Part shown: in pieces, positions 35,625-46,099 of the stretch
Position numbering within the stretch: position 1 is the stretch's first letter
Layout of the letters: each line of letters begins with the position of its first letter
From: Amyelois transitella
Taxonomy: Eukaryota > Arthropoda > Insecta > Lepidoptera > Pyralidae
Assembly: GCF_032362555.1 (NCBI RefSeq)
Contig: NC_083535.1
Coordinates: 8,246,001-8,310,000, forward strand
Length of the DNA: 64,000 bases
Direction: 5' to 3'
Notes under the pieces: generated by a model
Database searches by the model: none
Told to the model about the DNA's origin: nothing
Seen by the model: the letters and a program-made list of their open reading frames with translations, nothing else
Made by a program: the position numbers and the translations under genes

Positions 35625-36906
35625 CTGTCTGTATGTTTGTACGCGCATCACGCAAAATCTACCGAACGGATCTGAACGAAATTCGGCACAGATATAGTTA
35701 GTAACCTGGATTAGAATATAGGCTACTTTTTATCCTGAAATTCTATCCCAAGGAAATGAAATAGGGGGTGCAAGTTTGTATGGAACTTCGTCATTTTTGA
35801 ATCGATATAAAAAGCTATAAATAATTAATTATCATATTTATTATGATTGAAAAAATAGCATTTTATTGATTAAATTAATTATGCTTTGTTTATTTATTTA
35901 GTTCCCGTGGTTTAGATATTTATTTATTGCCCACCCGATACGAGATGGCGCCTCATGAGAATTTACGAAATAACACAATTGTAGCCGCTGGCTAATTTTT
36001 TAATTAATTATATAATTAAAACTTCTTTTATTCATTGATTTAGTTTCGCCAGCACTTACCGTTTCACCACATCTTTGAGAAGAATTTTTTTTTATGTAGG
36101 TAGGGTTTGACGCGCCCCGCATCGGCGACGGTTGCCATGCTCCTCAAGATTAGCAGGAATAACACACATGTAGTAACGCCAGTACTTACCATTTCACCAT
36201 TGATTTAGTTCCCGTGGTTTAGATATTTATTTTTTGACCATCCGATACGAGATGGCGCCACGAGAATTTAATAAATAACGCAATTGTAGCCGCTGGCAAA
36301 ATTAGATAGTACCGATGCTTGCAGCATGTGAGCAGCATGCAGCTGGTGAAATTGTTTTTATACCGCGCATTCCCCTCATTCCCAACAACTTTCCATTTCA
36401 AATTAAGCGTGTACAGTTTCCAATGGCTATATGTTTCGCGATGACAATTAACAAATCGCAAGGTCAAACACTTGGAGCAGCCGGAGTCGACCTCAGGACG
36501 ATTTGCTTCTCACACGGACAGCTCTACGTCGCTTGCTCGCGGGTCACCAGCTGTGACAGTTAATTTGTGATGTCTCCAATGGGCAAGACAGCAAATGTTG
36601 TATACAAAGAGATACTTTAACTTTCCATTATTATAATTTCCTTTTTTGTCTTTAGAATTTATTCGTTTTTTAACAGCTGCGTTTTTTGACTTTTTTTTTC
36701 TTCCCGTGTACGTAAGTTTCATCAAAATCCATCCACTAGAATTTGCGTGATTGAATAGCATCCTCAAACACGCACTCACGTCGGTACATCTATTTTTTTT
36801 GCATAATATTAGTTTATATTAGTTTATGTCAATGTAAGGCTCTTTATCTAAGCAATCTTTTTATGAAAGCGAAATTAACGCAGGCGAAGCCGCGGGCAAA
36901 AGCTAG
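35470..36906 (+). mobile_element. Helitron nested in the pogo element
   Basis: Starts with TCCATACATATAATAAAACT after an A (35469). It ends GCGAAGCCGCGGGCAAAAGCTAG before a T (36907), a typical Helitron hairpin plus CTAG terminus inserted between A and T. Inside are a (TCTG)n tract (35591-35632), a direct duplication of about 95 bp (35901-35993 and 36206-36298), and a helicase remnant (about 36315-36561). It sits just downstream of the PHD stop codon, splitting the pogo 3' end, so it arrived after the pogo insertion. Confidence 0.85.
36315..36563 (+). pseudogene. Helitron PIF1-like helicase C-terminal remnant
   Basis: An 82-codon open frame. After an amino-terminal stretch it reads [20 protein letters not shown] and later [15 protein letters not shown]. 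These are the last conserved motifs (V/VI region) of the PIF1-type helicase found in Helitron Rep/helicase proteins. Walker A/B motifs and the Rep domain are absent, so this is a non-functional 3' fragment carried inside the nested Helitron. Confidence 0.85.
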
Positions 36907-36927
36907 TATGGTATATAATTTAATCTA

Positions 36928-38255
36928 TTAATCAAAACAGATGTCACAAAAGTACGATCCATGTCCACTATAAGAAGAACATGATTCATGAGACCATTCT
37001 TGACATTGTGAGCACTGGATCCAGTCCTCTGTAGGAGGACTTTCGTATTTTTCTCTGCATATAATGCAAAAAAAATCTATATTTTCGCTGATATGGTCAG
37101 TTTTCTTCTTTTCTTTCCCTTCTTTCTTTTCCTTCCCCTTCATTTTTTTCTGTCCAGATGTAGATGGTTTTGGCGTGCTAACTTTCGTCATCTGTGTTTT
37201 TTCAAATTTATCTTTCTGTAGAGTTTTTACCGGAGTACTAGTTAGAATTTCAGATTTTTGTGGCTGTCTACGTCTCTTTGTTATTCTTTGAGTATTTTGT
37301 GGAAATGGATGAATTTCTTGAAGAATATTTCATGTGTTCAGGAATTCTATGGTCGGCGGCGGTGTAGCTGTTCCTCGATCTACCTGCGATAATGCAGAAG
37401 GAAATGTTTCTACTTCTACTTGTTCAATGACTTCAGCATTTTTAGGGTTTTGATTTATTGTTTCAGTCTGAGTAGGTTGAATATTTTCCATCAGCTGGTT
37501 TAAATTTTCAGAGCACGGTGGAGCAGGTGGCTCATGTTCCTCATCAAAAATCTGCGCTGGTAAATTTTCAGTTACCTGAAGAAGGTTAAGATGGTGATCA
37601 TTGCGATGAGGTTCTTGTGGTTGTACTTCACGATTGTAAACAGCAGATGGTGCAAAATATTCTTCAGTTTTTTACCATAATTGGACAGTACTTTAGGTGG
37701 TCTAGTGGATGACGTTCTGACACCTGTTTCATCCATGTTGTAAATCATATCGGGCCGAATTTTTTCTGATTCTAATAAGCTTTTAAGTAAATCGTAGAAC
37801 CTGTTGACAGCTGGCCTATTAAATGCTTGTAATCTGGCTATGGACGTAGATTCTGGTGTCCTCAGTACTATTTCAGGATGCCTCATTTTGAAGTTTTTGA
37901 ACCATTGCTTTCCTGCAGTATTATTTTTGAACGTTGTTTGCTTATTTTTGCGCTTAGCAAATTCACCAACCAATCGCAAAAATTCAGACTTAGTAAGTCC
38001 GTAAAATAGAGAATCTAGGGACTTTAGATGCTGAACTAACTCTAGCTCTTCATCATTTGTAAATATTGATTTGAACCTACCGAGACTCTTGACAGAAGAA
38101 CCTGTTTTCATGCGTCGCTGTAAAACACTGTAGGATATTCCATATTTAGTGGCAGCACCTTTTATTGAGGTTTTTTTTGCCTCATTCATTGCTTCTCTTA
38201 GCGTACTCTCCGACCAAGATGCTCTCTCAGTTTTTCTTTTATAATTGTACACCAT
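36928..38255 (-). pseudogene. Decayed pogo-like transposase with C-terminal PHD finger
   Basis: Starts at an ATG (38255) with a psq-type helix-turn-helix (ASWSESTLREAMNEAKK onward, with KYGISYSVLQRR). A CENP-B/Tc5-like DNA-binding domain follows (GKQWFKNFKMRHPEI). The beginning of the DDE domain holds the first catalytic Asp in IYNMDETG. Near 37664 the frame jumps from NYGKK to a segment like EEYFAPSAVYNREV, which in related proteins lies after the catalytic core, so the other two acidic residues are missing. Reading on in that frame there is one nonsense codon (TGA near 37330), then a basic linker. A C4HC3 PHD finger (CIIC, then QCSQC, HESC, CDIC) ends at 36928. The product cannot be an active transposase. 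DNA-binding and PHD parts could still be expressed separately, but nothing here shows this. Confidence 0.85.
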
Positions 38256-39794
38256 CTGAAATAGAGATGATCAATTAAAGCCATGCTTTAAACCAAAAAT
38301 ATTAAGCGGGCAAAAAGGGTACTACCCGTTTTGCCTTCCACCCCCTGTCTGAGCCCACACCTCAAAAACATTTACAAATATTTTTTATTTTAGTATGATG
38401 AACTCGTATTTGATAGTACACATGCCAAACTTAAACGCGATGTATATTCATTCACAGTAAGCTTCACATAAATTGTAAAAATAGAGTGTACTTACGTTGC
38501 AAATATTGTATTTTTTTGGCGCGAAAACATGTTCAGCTCCCAGTGCACTCGTCTTAAGCGTGCCGCTCCCCGCGGCGTACTGTTTTATCTATGGCGCGAG
38601 CGCGCTAGCGCGTCCCGTGATCGTGTTGTCTCGTTCTTTTGTTTGCATAGAAATAAATGAAATACCCTTTTTGCCTACCATAACCGTCTTGCCCGCCCTT
38701 CCCCTAAGTAATTAAAAGAAGAAATTTAGTTGTTCATTGTAGAGCCAAATAAGTTATTGGAGATTAAATCAGTTAAGTAGGTATATATTGCACTTGTTCT
38801 ATGGTTAATTTTTCATTTCTTATTTATTGTTTAGTAGTTTCTTTTGGGCAAAATATTTTTAATATTTTATTCACTAAATAATTACGCTGTAATAAGTACT
38901 CTGTTTTTGGAAACTTTTTGTTCATTTACAAGATGACAGGTGTATCTATATGTCTCTTCTACGCGCGTTTTATAAGCTAAGCTTCATAAATTTCGTACAA
39001 GTACCTTTTAACAACATAATACTGACAATAAAATGTCTGTTCCAATAAATAATTTTAGATCCACAATAGATATTGGTAAGGGGGTGATGCCGCGGGTACT
39101 TATAAGTTTTGCGGGTCTAGTTAGTCGATCGAAAAATACTTATTATAATAAGTATTTTTATTATAATAAATATTTTAAATCGAGGGCGATCGACAAAAAA
39201 GATTTAAATTCAATAAAACTGTTCACAGAAAGTTTTAAAACACAACAAACCTTTATTTGTAAGTTACGTCATCTTTAATAAGATGCCGAGGATAACGAGG
39301 GTTGTGACCTTTCAAAGCTTTTGACTCATTCTGTGATGTGAACATTTATTTGTTTGTTAATCCTTGTGAATTAAAAAAATTACAATTCTAATAATTTTGA
39401 ATGAAAAATAAAATGTTTCCAGTACCTTTCTAAGTTGTGCCTTTTTTAGGAAGTTAAGGTATCGTATTTTGTTTCTCAAGTAGTTATTACGTATTTTCAT
39501 TGTCAATTCTCTTTTTAAAGTTCTATTCTGATTAGCAGACCTCTAACTTTGAATCCAACATTTGAGAATGCAATCGGAAATACCCTAATCTTTTGATGAG
39601 AGGCGATGCTCAATTAACTATGAGAGATACCAAAGAGAAAATAAGTCCACTCCATTCCCATATTAATATTGAAAATAGAAAAATTTTCATTTTTGTATTT
39701 TTTAACACAAAAACTACTCTGTTTTTTATAGTAAATTTTAGAGTTAATACGAGATTCTTTTCTATTATCTCAACGATACTATGTAGGTGTATTG

Positions 39795-39960
39795 CTTTAT
39801 TTTATACTATTCCAACCCAGGATCGAGCCTGGGATTTGTGACTCAGAGTAAAACACCACAGAGGCACACAGAACGTTTAGTCGAAGTCCACGTTATTTCA
39901 AGTCGATGTTCCAGCCACATAGAATAAGTCTGTCCATTCTAAATGAGGTGTGTCTTTTAG
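39795..39960 (-). repeat. Possible tRNA-derived SINE fragment
   Basis: In reverse complement the left edge reads CACAAATCCCAGGCTCGATC followed by CTGGG. This looks like a tRNA T-arm (CCCAG stem, GCTCGATC loop, CTGGG). No acceptor stem or full cloverleaf is visible. Confidence 0.35.
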
Positions 39961-40417
39961 TCAAGGGCACTCATCACATTGCAAGAGTGTGTTCGTGCAT
40001 TAGTTGCATACTAGGTTAGTTCTTATTTATATGCAATTACTTTTGTGAGGTTTAACGGCGCAATGCACGTAAGTTGAGCGATGCGCAAGCGCAAGGTGAG
40101 TACGGTAGTTGTTGAACATATATCATGCTTATGGCAGACTTTACTCTAATTCCTACGTTACTTGACTTCTACTTAGCTTGATCATTAAGTTCTTTTAAAA
40201 TTTACTTTATAAATATTTTAATGTCATCATAATTTGGATAAAAACTGCAAACAAAGCATTATAGATAAGAGAACAATATGTCTGCAATTTAATTTGTTTA
40301 CCTTATATATTTTTTCCTATGAATAAACACATACTTGTTGTTCACATTTATGCCTAAGCAGACAGCAAATGACCATTTAAAGATTGACTTACATATGCGT
40401 GCTTATATTTAAGTATA

Positions 40418-40630
40418 TCTGTAATATATAATGTTATAAATGCGAAAGTTTGTGCGTATGTCAGTATGGATGTTTGTTACTCTTTCACGCGAAAAAGTCT
40501 GAACCGATTACGATGAAATTTGGTATGTAGGTAGCTGAAGACCCAGAATAATATATATGCTACTTTTATGCCGGAGTTCCCGCGGGATTGATAGGGTTTC
40601 CATGTGGATGAAGTCGCGGGCGGCCTCTAG
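40418..40630 (+). mobile_element. Short non-autonomous Helitron-like element
   Basis: Begins TCTGTAATATATAATGTTAT, a close relative of the common lepidopteran start (TATTATAAATGCGAAAGT). It ends GAAGTCGCGGGCGGCCTCTAG followed by T. TCTGTAATA also occurs directly after the end (40631-40639), so the flanks could instead be a 9-bp target duplication. Confidence 0.7.
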
Positions 40631-40904
40631 TCTGTAATAAAATAGTCAACACATGTTTTGAACTTCGGGTCTAGCTCAATCGAAATTTGTCCCTATAAAT
40701 TTATATTTATTTATTTACTCAGTTTACCCACGTTTTAGCCGTGGTCCCGTTGTGTCTTCCTGTTACCGATCGTATTAGTTCGGCTCTTAAAAGGTGTGGT
40801 TGAGTATCATCTATAAATAAAGCAGACATCTAAAGTGCTTTGTGATTTTCGGCACTTAAGAATAGGACTTTTCCATCCTTTTCCTAAGCGAATAAACACA
40901 TTCA

Positions 40905-41155
40905 TCTAGTTCAAGCTTCCATGCTGGTCAGTAGCGATGAAAACACAAAGCATGTGCTTGCGTCTTCTCTTTCTAAAAGTAAAAGGCAATCAAAGGAAAG
41001 TCTTTTAAACTTAGGACTGTTATTTTAAACGGAGGGTCTTTATCCGAATCTCAATTTCATTATCAAGCCATCCAGCTGAACGTGGCCTTCGGGTCTTTTC
41101 TTCAAGCCTATTTGGTTATGTCTGCTCCGTTAGGTATAGAGTCGTAATCATCTAT
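40905..41155 (+). repeat. GGCTAGCAACCTG-family repeat (degenerate)
   Basis: Contains TTCCATGCTGGTCAGTAGCG, AAAGGCAATCAAAGG, CCGAATCTCAATTTCATTAT, CAGCTGAACGTGGCCTTCGG and a degraded tail TTAGGTATAGAGTCGTAATC. The order matches the copy at 22966-23352. Confidence 0.55.
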
Positions 41156-41774
41156 GTTGTAAGGTATCTTCCTTCGCTGATTTATATACAAAACATCCTA
41201 CAATGTAGTTAAAAAAACAACGCTCATAGCTATTTCAAGTGCCATTCAAATTGGCAAGAAGGGTGCTCGGAGTAGGTACGATGGCGCACTAGATGCCAGG
41301 AGTCCTACATTCTCCCGGGTGAAGATCCGGGATGCAGTTTGTAAAAAGGATTTACCCAATGAACATAAAAAATAAATATTTCAAGTTCATTCGTCATACG
41401 ACTTACAGACCTATATGTAGGTAGGTATGGCGTAATAATTGCCAATTACGTACAATTGCTCTTGATGGGCCAACGATCACTGCATTATCAAATGTAGCAG
41501 TGACGTGATGTGGCATGTAAGTAGTTCAAATGAAGTGTATGTACTTGTTAGTTGTATTTACAACAAAACTATAAAAATCCGGATAATTAAATACTATTTT
41601 ATTTCGATGTCTATGATCGATCACCTACAACTATACCATTTTCTTGAGCATTATTCAAAGGTACCAAAGTTATGCTCCTTTTCCTAGAAACTATGTCAAA
41701 GGTTAGACGATAAAATTAAATTGTCTTTACCTTTTATAATGAAGCGAAATATGGTTGAACAGTAAAGTAATATG

Positions 41775-42140
41775 AGCGTCGGTGGTCAAATCGGTAAGGT
41801 GCCCAGTTAAAATGCGTGTGGTGCAATGGAACGGAAGTTTTGTACATTAGTTTGAATATTGGCAGATGCTCTTACGGTGACGGAAAACATCGTGAGGAAA
41901 CTTGCACGTTCAGGAAACTGGATGTGTAATCGTGATCGATCCAACAGGGGTTGTCCTGCGAAGGTCGGGTGTGAGTCGCTTCGTGTAAAACTCATTCACC
42001 CAATCCAGAATCCATTGTCAAAGGCATACCACAGGCTCCTCTCCAGAGTGGTGAGGATGCAACAGGGACTTAAGTCAGGAGGAAGAAGAGTTAAATATTT
42101 TACACCTTACGGAGTAGGCAGAACTACTAGTTTCGAAATG
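41775..42140 (+). repeat. SINE-like lepidopteran repeat
   Basis: The 5' part (GTCGGTGGTCAAATCGGTAAGG) resembles a tRNA-derived head. The body holds GAAAACATCGTGAGGAAACT, CCAACAGGGGTTGTCCTGCG and GGCATACCACAGGCTCCTCT, a combination I recognise as common in moth and butterfly genomes. It ends near GACTTAAGTCAGGAGGAAGA. The ORF across it is not a gene. Confidence 0.65.
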
Positions 42141-42519
42141 ACAATTTGTATGGCATAATACTGATATTGTGACAAAGAAATAAATGGCCAAATAAATTAC
42201 AAATACACTCATAAGAATAGTAAATAGGCAACATACTTTGTTCGCAAAATAAATCGTGCTTCAGTTATTAACACATGTTCAGGGCTCTGCGAGGCAATAA
42301 AAAACATTGAAAACAGTATTTACAGCCACTCAAATACTCGTTATATGACTATATGGTATGGAGGTTATATTTGATAACAATATATGTGACGCAACATTGC
42401 CTGCCTCCAGGGTCCATGAATTTATGATGATTAAGATGTATCCACACAGAACATTAAGAGATCCAACGGCTTAACTCTGTATATGACCTTCAATCAACCA
42501 ATCTTATCTTATATTGTTA

Positions 42520-42930
42520 CTAGCGACCCGCTACGGCTTTGCACGGGTGCAATGCTGATACTACAGAAGTCGGCCATTACCGCCGCAAGCGCTACTTCCC
42601 GCAATTTTAAATCTGTAATATCTTCGAAAATATTAATTAAACTCTTGTGCTGTAACGGACCATATAGATCAATATTAAAACAAAAATGTATTTAAGCTAT
42701 TTAATTGGATAAGGATTAATGCTGTATTGGTTAAAATCGCTTCAAAATTTGCCATTATTTGTCGTAAAAAGTAAATGACAAAAAAAATTTATTGTGGGAT
42801 ATTCAAGAGATATAAATATATATATATTTAGTTATACCATTGCGGAGTTTTATGTAGACCTTTTCAATGTGTACAAATAATTAGTACATTATTTTGATAA
42901 ATCTCGTAGGGTTCAATCTGCGTTTGCAAT
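42520..42930 (-). mobile_element. Helitron-like element, reverse orientation
   Basis: Begins after an A with CTAGCGACCCGCTACGGCTT and GCACGGGTGCAATGCTGATA. In reverse complement this is a GC-rich hairpin followed by GCTAG|T, a Helitron 3' terminus. The far end is approximate, set by the loss of resemblance. Confidence 0.6.
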
Positions 42931-43065
42931 GTAAGCGGAAAAAAATATGATAATTAACGACATCACATTAGAAACCTCAAAAATAACAGTATTTCTCTAC
43001 TATTTAATGGATGTTATTATACATGTAAACCTTTCTCTTGAATCACTCTATCTTTTGAAAATACC

Positions 43066-43192
43066 CCGAAACCGCCGAGCCTGCATGAAGAGAGTTATCA
43101 ATGTCGATGAAGCGAAGGAAGTATGCAAAGATCGTGGCAAGTGGAAAGATGTAGTCTTTGCCTACCCTTCTGGGAAAGATTCGTGATTTTAT
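43066..43192 (+). repeat. LINE 3'-end coding fragment
   Basis: A short open frame reads RRACMKRVINVDEAKEVCKD then RGKWKDVVFAYPSGK before a stop and TTTTATGTAT. This is the best-preserved copy of the LINE C-terminus also seen at 10880 and 15470. LINE clade not assigned. Confidence 0.7.
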
Positions 43193-45641
43193 GTATTTTA
43201 AATATTCCAAAATAAAGCTGCATTATTTCCTTGTTGATAAGATACTCTAGATACTCTTACTTTAATGAACTGAAGTATAAATCAACATACTTCAAATTGT
43301 TAAAGATACGGTCCCGGTTTTCAAGAATCAGGGTTTATCTTTATTTGGGATACAACATCATCCCAATTAATTAATTTGTAACATTACATACATTATGTAG
43401 CGTTAGTAAAATTGCATAATGTTGGTAATATTCATACCCATTCATAACAATATAACTTGATCTTATAGATAACATTCAATTTATTTCTTGAACGTTAAGG
43501 TTAAGGTTACGGAAAGGAGAGAAAAAAGAACATATATATATTTAGTTATTCGTTTATTCTCATTTAAATCACCTTAAAATAACTTAAACAAAGCAAAAGA
43601 ACACAAGAGATACAAATATCAGTCCCCTCATACAACATACTTTTAACTTACATCAATAAAGAATATCTAATTTTGAAAATGTAAAAGTAACAAAAACCTT
43701 AATATAAATAATGGTTAATAATAACTAAAAAACAAAATTGGCATGCAATTTTATGTAACACATTAACAGTTAATTCAATTTGTTCGTTTGTACGTATAAA
43801 TAAAATAAAATTTTAGCTAAATCTGTCTGAGGGAGTTTATAAAATTCAAAATAAAATACTCGCATAATGTCAACTTGCGATATTCGGCACAAAAATTATT
43901 TAATCTTCTAACATCTTAGCAAATTAAGACCAAACATGCACCGCGGGAAATATCGAGTTAGCAGTAATTAAAAATCGTAGCACCAAGAACCATTTGAAAA
44001 AATGGTCAAGTGCAAGTCAGCCTTGCAAAGCAAAATTTTAACACTGTTACTATTATTTAGTTTATCACTTAGGTAGGATTAATTTTCAATGTCAGTGTTA
44101 AACAGGACAAATGGATGATCACCATTTTTTGGCATTCTACTAAGCCAACCAGATTTTTGCCTAATTAAAAAAGAAAATTGGATAAGCTATTTATGTTATT
44201 ATATTTATTAATTATTTTCACCCTCTTTATATTTTATTTAATTTGGTTTCTAAGAATTGAAATACGCATGATATACGCACTCTGTGAAAAATCAAGTGTC
44301 CATTGTTTTGTGACAGACAGAGAAGATGAATGGATAGCAGATGCTAAGTAATTGGCTCCCATAGGAATACTTTGGGCAAAGATCCCTAAGAATGGGAACA
44401 TTTATAATATGGCACTATGATCATCATCTATAAGTATTTACTACAATAAACATACATGTCACAAGTGAAGCTTTCTAGACGTAAGATTTATTCGAGATCT
44501 ATTGAGACAATATTAATTAACTAAAACTAGTTTTGTGACATCATTCAGCTCTCGCAGAAAATTTTCTAATTTTAATGAATAAGCAATAAAGGGGAGAATG
44601 TTATCACGTAAGTAAAACCAGTCAAATATTTCATAGCAGTAAGACTTTTTGAATAAAAAATATTTGGTAGCTGTATGTAATACAAAATAACTTTATGTAA
44701 ACTACTTAAAAGCGAATTTACAAGCTAACTTAACTATAAAATGCAAGTGCAAACATTTAACAAATGTTTGCATTGATTGAGTTTCTATGGAAGTATTTTT
44801 AAAAATCTGACGCTAGCTGTCATAATTATCTTTGTGTTGAAATTTCAACAAATGTCCTTAAAATGTAGTTTTATTCTCAAAACTGCATCAATGGAAACTA
44901 CGTTGATTATTATCAATAAGTACATCAGAATCGCACACCGTTAAATCACAGTGATGGTTACAGCTATTGTCTCACATTTCATGACTTCGCTATCTTTCCT
45001 AATAATTAGTAATAATACTTTTCGTATATAAATTATATCTAGTTACGTTTATGATATTAAAATTGCACTACAAGGAATAATGTACGCTGTCAAAACATTT
45101 TTTTTCTTATTTTTTAACTTCACCATTCAGTCTTCCAACTCGCTCACTTAACTGACCAGTTGAATGTTAGCTAACCTTATCTTCACCTAAAACAGTCTTA
45201 TCCTTCGACTATTCATACTATTCTAATTTTTCACATTTAAAATAAATGCAAAACACCATCGTTTCAAATAATTTCTATGCCTTTATACTCTCATTCGTCC
45301 ACTAGCTCAAATTGAATAGAATGCCTTTTTAATGTGTGTTATTTGTCCTAACAACCGGTGGCCATTGTTTTAGTTCTTGTAGTTAAGTCACGTCAGAAAA
45401 CGACATTTTTTCTTGTTCCAACTTAAATACTTATGGCTTTATTTCCGTGACTCATAAGTACCTCCTTATCTTTTCAAGGCTTATATGCTTTTCACCAGAT
45501 ATGTCCTATGCTTTTAAGCTGCATGGTGGTACCGTTTCGACTGATGCTAGTTACTTAGCAATGTGTTATGAAGATACTGTCTTTGGGTAGCTGTGCGTAC
45601 CTAATGAAGTTGAGTGGGTTATTGTATGTCTGTTGATTTAG

Positions 45642-45688
45642 ACGCACTGCTCTGAATTCTCAGTGGATGAGAATTCAGAGCAGTGCGT
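45642..45688. repeat. Perfect 21-bp-stem hairpin
   Basis: ACGCACTGCTCTGAATTCTC plus one further A on the left pairs perfectly with the right arm ending CAGAGCAGTGCGT, around a 5-base loop (GTGGA). No substitution separates the arms. Confidence 0.9.
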
Positions 45689-45874
45689 GTTAATATTATC
45701 TAGTTTTAGAAATAAAGTTGAACCCGTTACGTTTATCGTGGATGTAACTATTTAAATATGATTATTTGATCAAACATATCTTTGACATAGTGTCATAGAA
45801 CATCTCTGATGGAAAAATATTCGGGTGCCTTTTGGTTTCGGACAGCGTACACAATAAGTATATTTTTTAAGATA

Positions 45875-46099
45875 TTATAGTAACGTGTGCTTATTTACTA
45901 AGATCTTTCTTCTGAAACGTATGGGTAGAAACCTTCTCTTTTTCTTAGCTCCTAGTTGTAGAAGCAGATTCTTTGCTTCCGCAAGAGTGACAGCATCAGC
46001 GTCTTCGACTCCTGAGATGAACCCACTCTCCGGTCGAGACAGAGCCTGACCAGATGGCAGAAGCGAAAACCAACGGTCGATTTTGGCGCTCGAAGACAA
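45875..46099 (-). CDS. NOS1AP: NOS1AP distal alternative 3' exon with PDZ-ligand-like C-terminus
   Basis: After an acceptor TTTTGTTCTACAG the exon encodes [20 protein letters not shown], then an acidic/alanine segment. A very basic tail ([14 protein letters not shown]) follows, ending KHTLL and TAA. It is phase 0 at entry, so it can replace the proximal 3' exon after 52574. The final four residues HTLL fit the class I PDZ-ligand pattern (S/T-X-hydrophobic). Membership in NOS1AP is inferred from strand, phase and position; it could belong to another gene. Confidence 0.55.
   Translation of the reverse strand: MSSSAKIDRWFSLLPSGQALSRPESGFISGVEDADAVTLAEAKNLLLQLGAKKKRRFLPIRFRRKILVNKHTLL

Larger units (their letters stand above)
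35228..38704. mobile_element. pogo-type DNA transposon with TIRs and TA target duplication
   Basis: Flanked by TA on both sides (35226-35227 and 38705-38706). The left terminus GGGGACGGTCGGGCAACGCG is an imperfect inverted repeat of the right terminus, which reads GGGGAAGGGCGGGCAAGACG in reverse complement. Subterminal motifs recur: AAGCGGGCAAAAAG at 35454-35467 and 38304-38317, and CCCGTTTTGCC at 35415-35425 and 38325-38335; these may be transposase-binding sites. The transposase remnant lies on the minus strand. Without the nested Helitron (1437 bp) the element is 2040 bp, shorter than an intact one because the catalytic core is deleted. Termini plus the pogo-like protein make the class confident. 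Confidence 0.9.
38707..45874. other. Gene-poor, repeat-rich region
   Basis: No gene recognised. It contains a possible tRNA-derived SINE piece (about 39795-39960), a short Helitron (40418-40630), a GGCTAGCAACCTG-family repeat (40905-41155), a SINE-like repeat (41775-42140), a reverse Helitron (42520-42930), a LINE tail (43066-43192) and a perfect hairpin (45642-45688). The rest (43200-45640) is plain AT-rich sequence. It may also hold downstream sequence of the NOS1AP gene. Confidence 0.5.

Noticed and set aside
41859-42158. 99-codon ORF
   Set aside because: It lies entirely within a SINE-like repeat.
45642-45688. microRNA precursor
   Set aside because: The stem is perfect and only 21 bp with a 5-base loop, too short and unbulged for an animal pre-miRNA.
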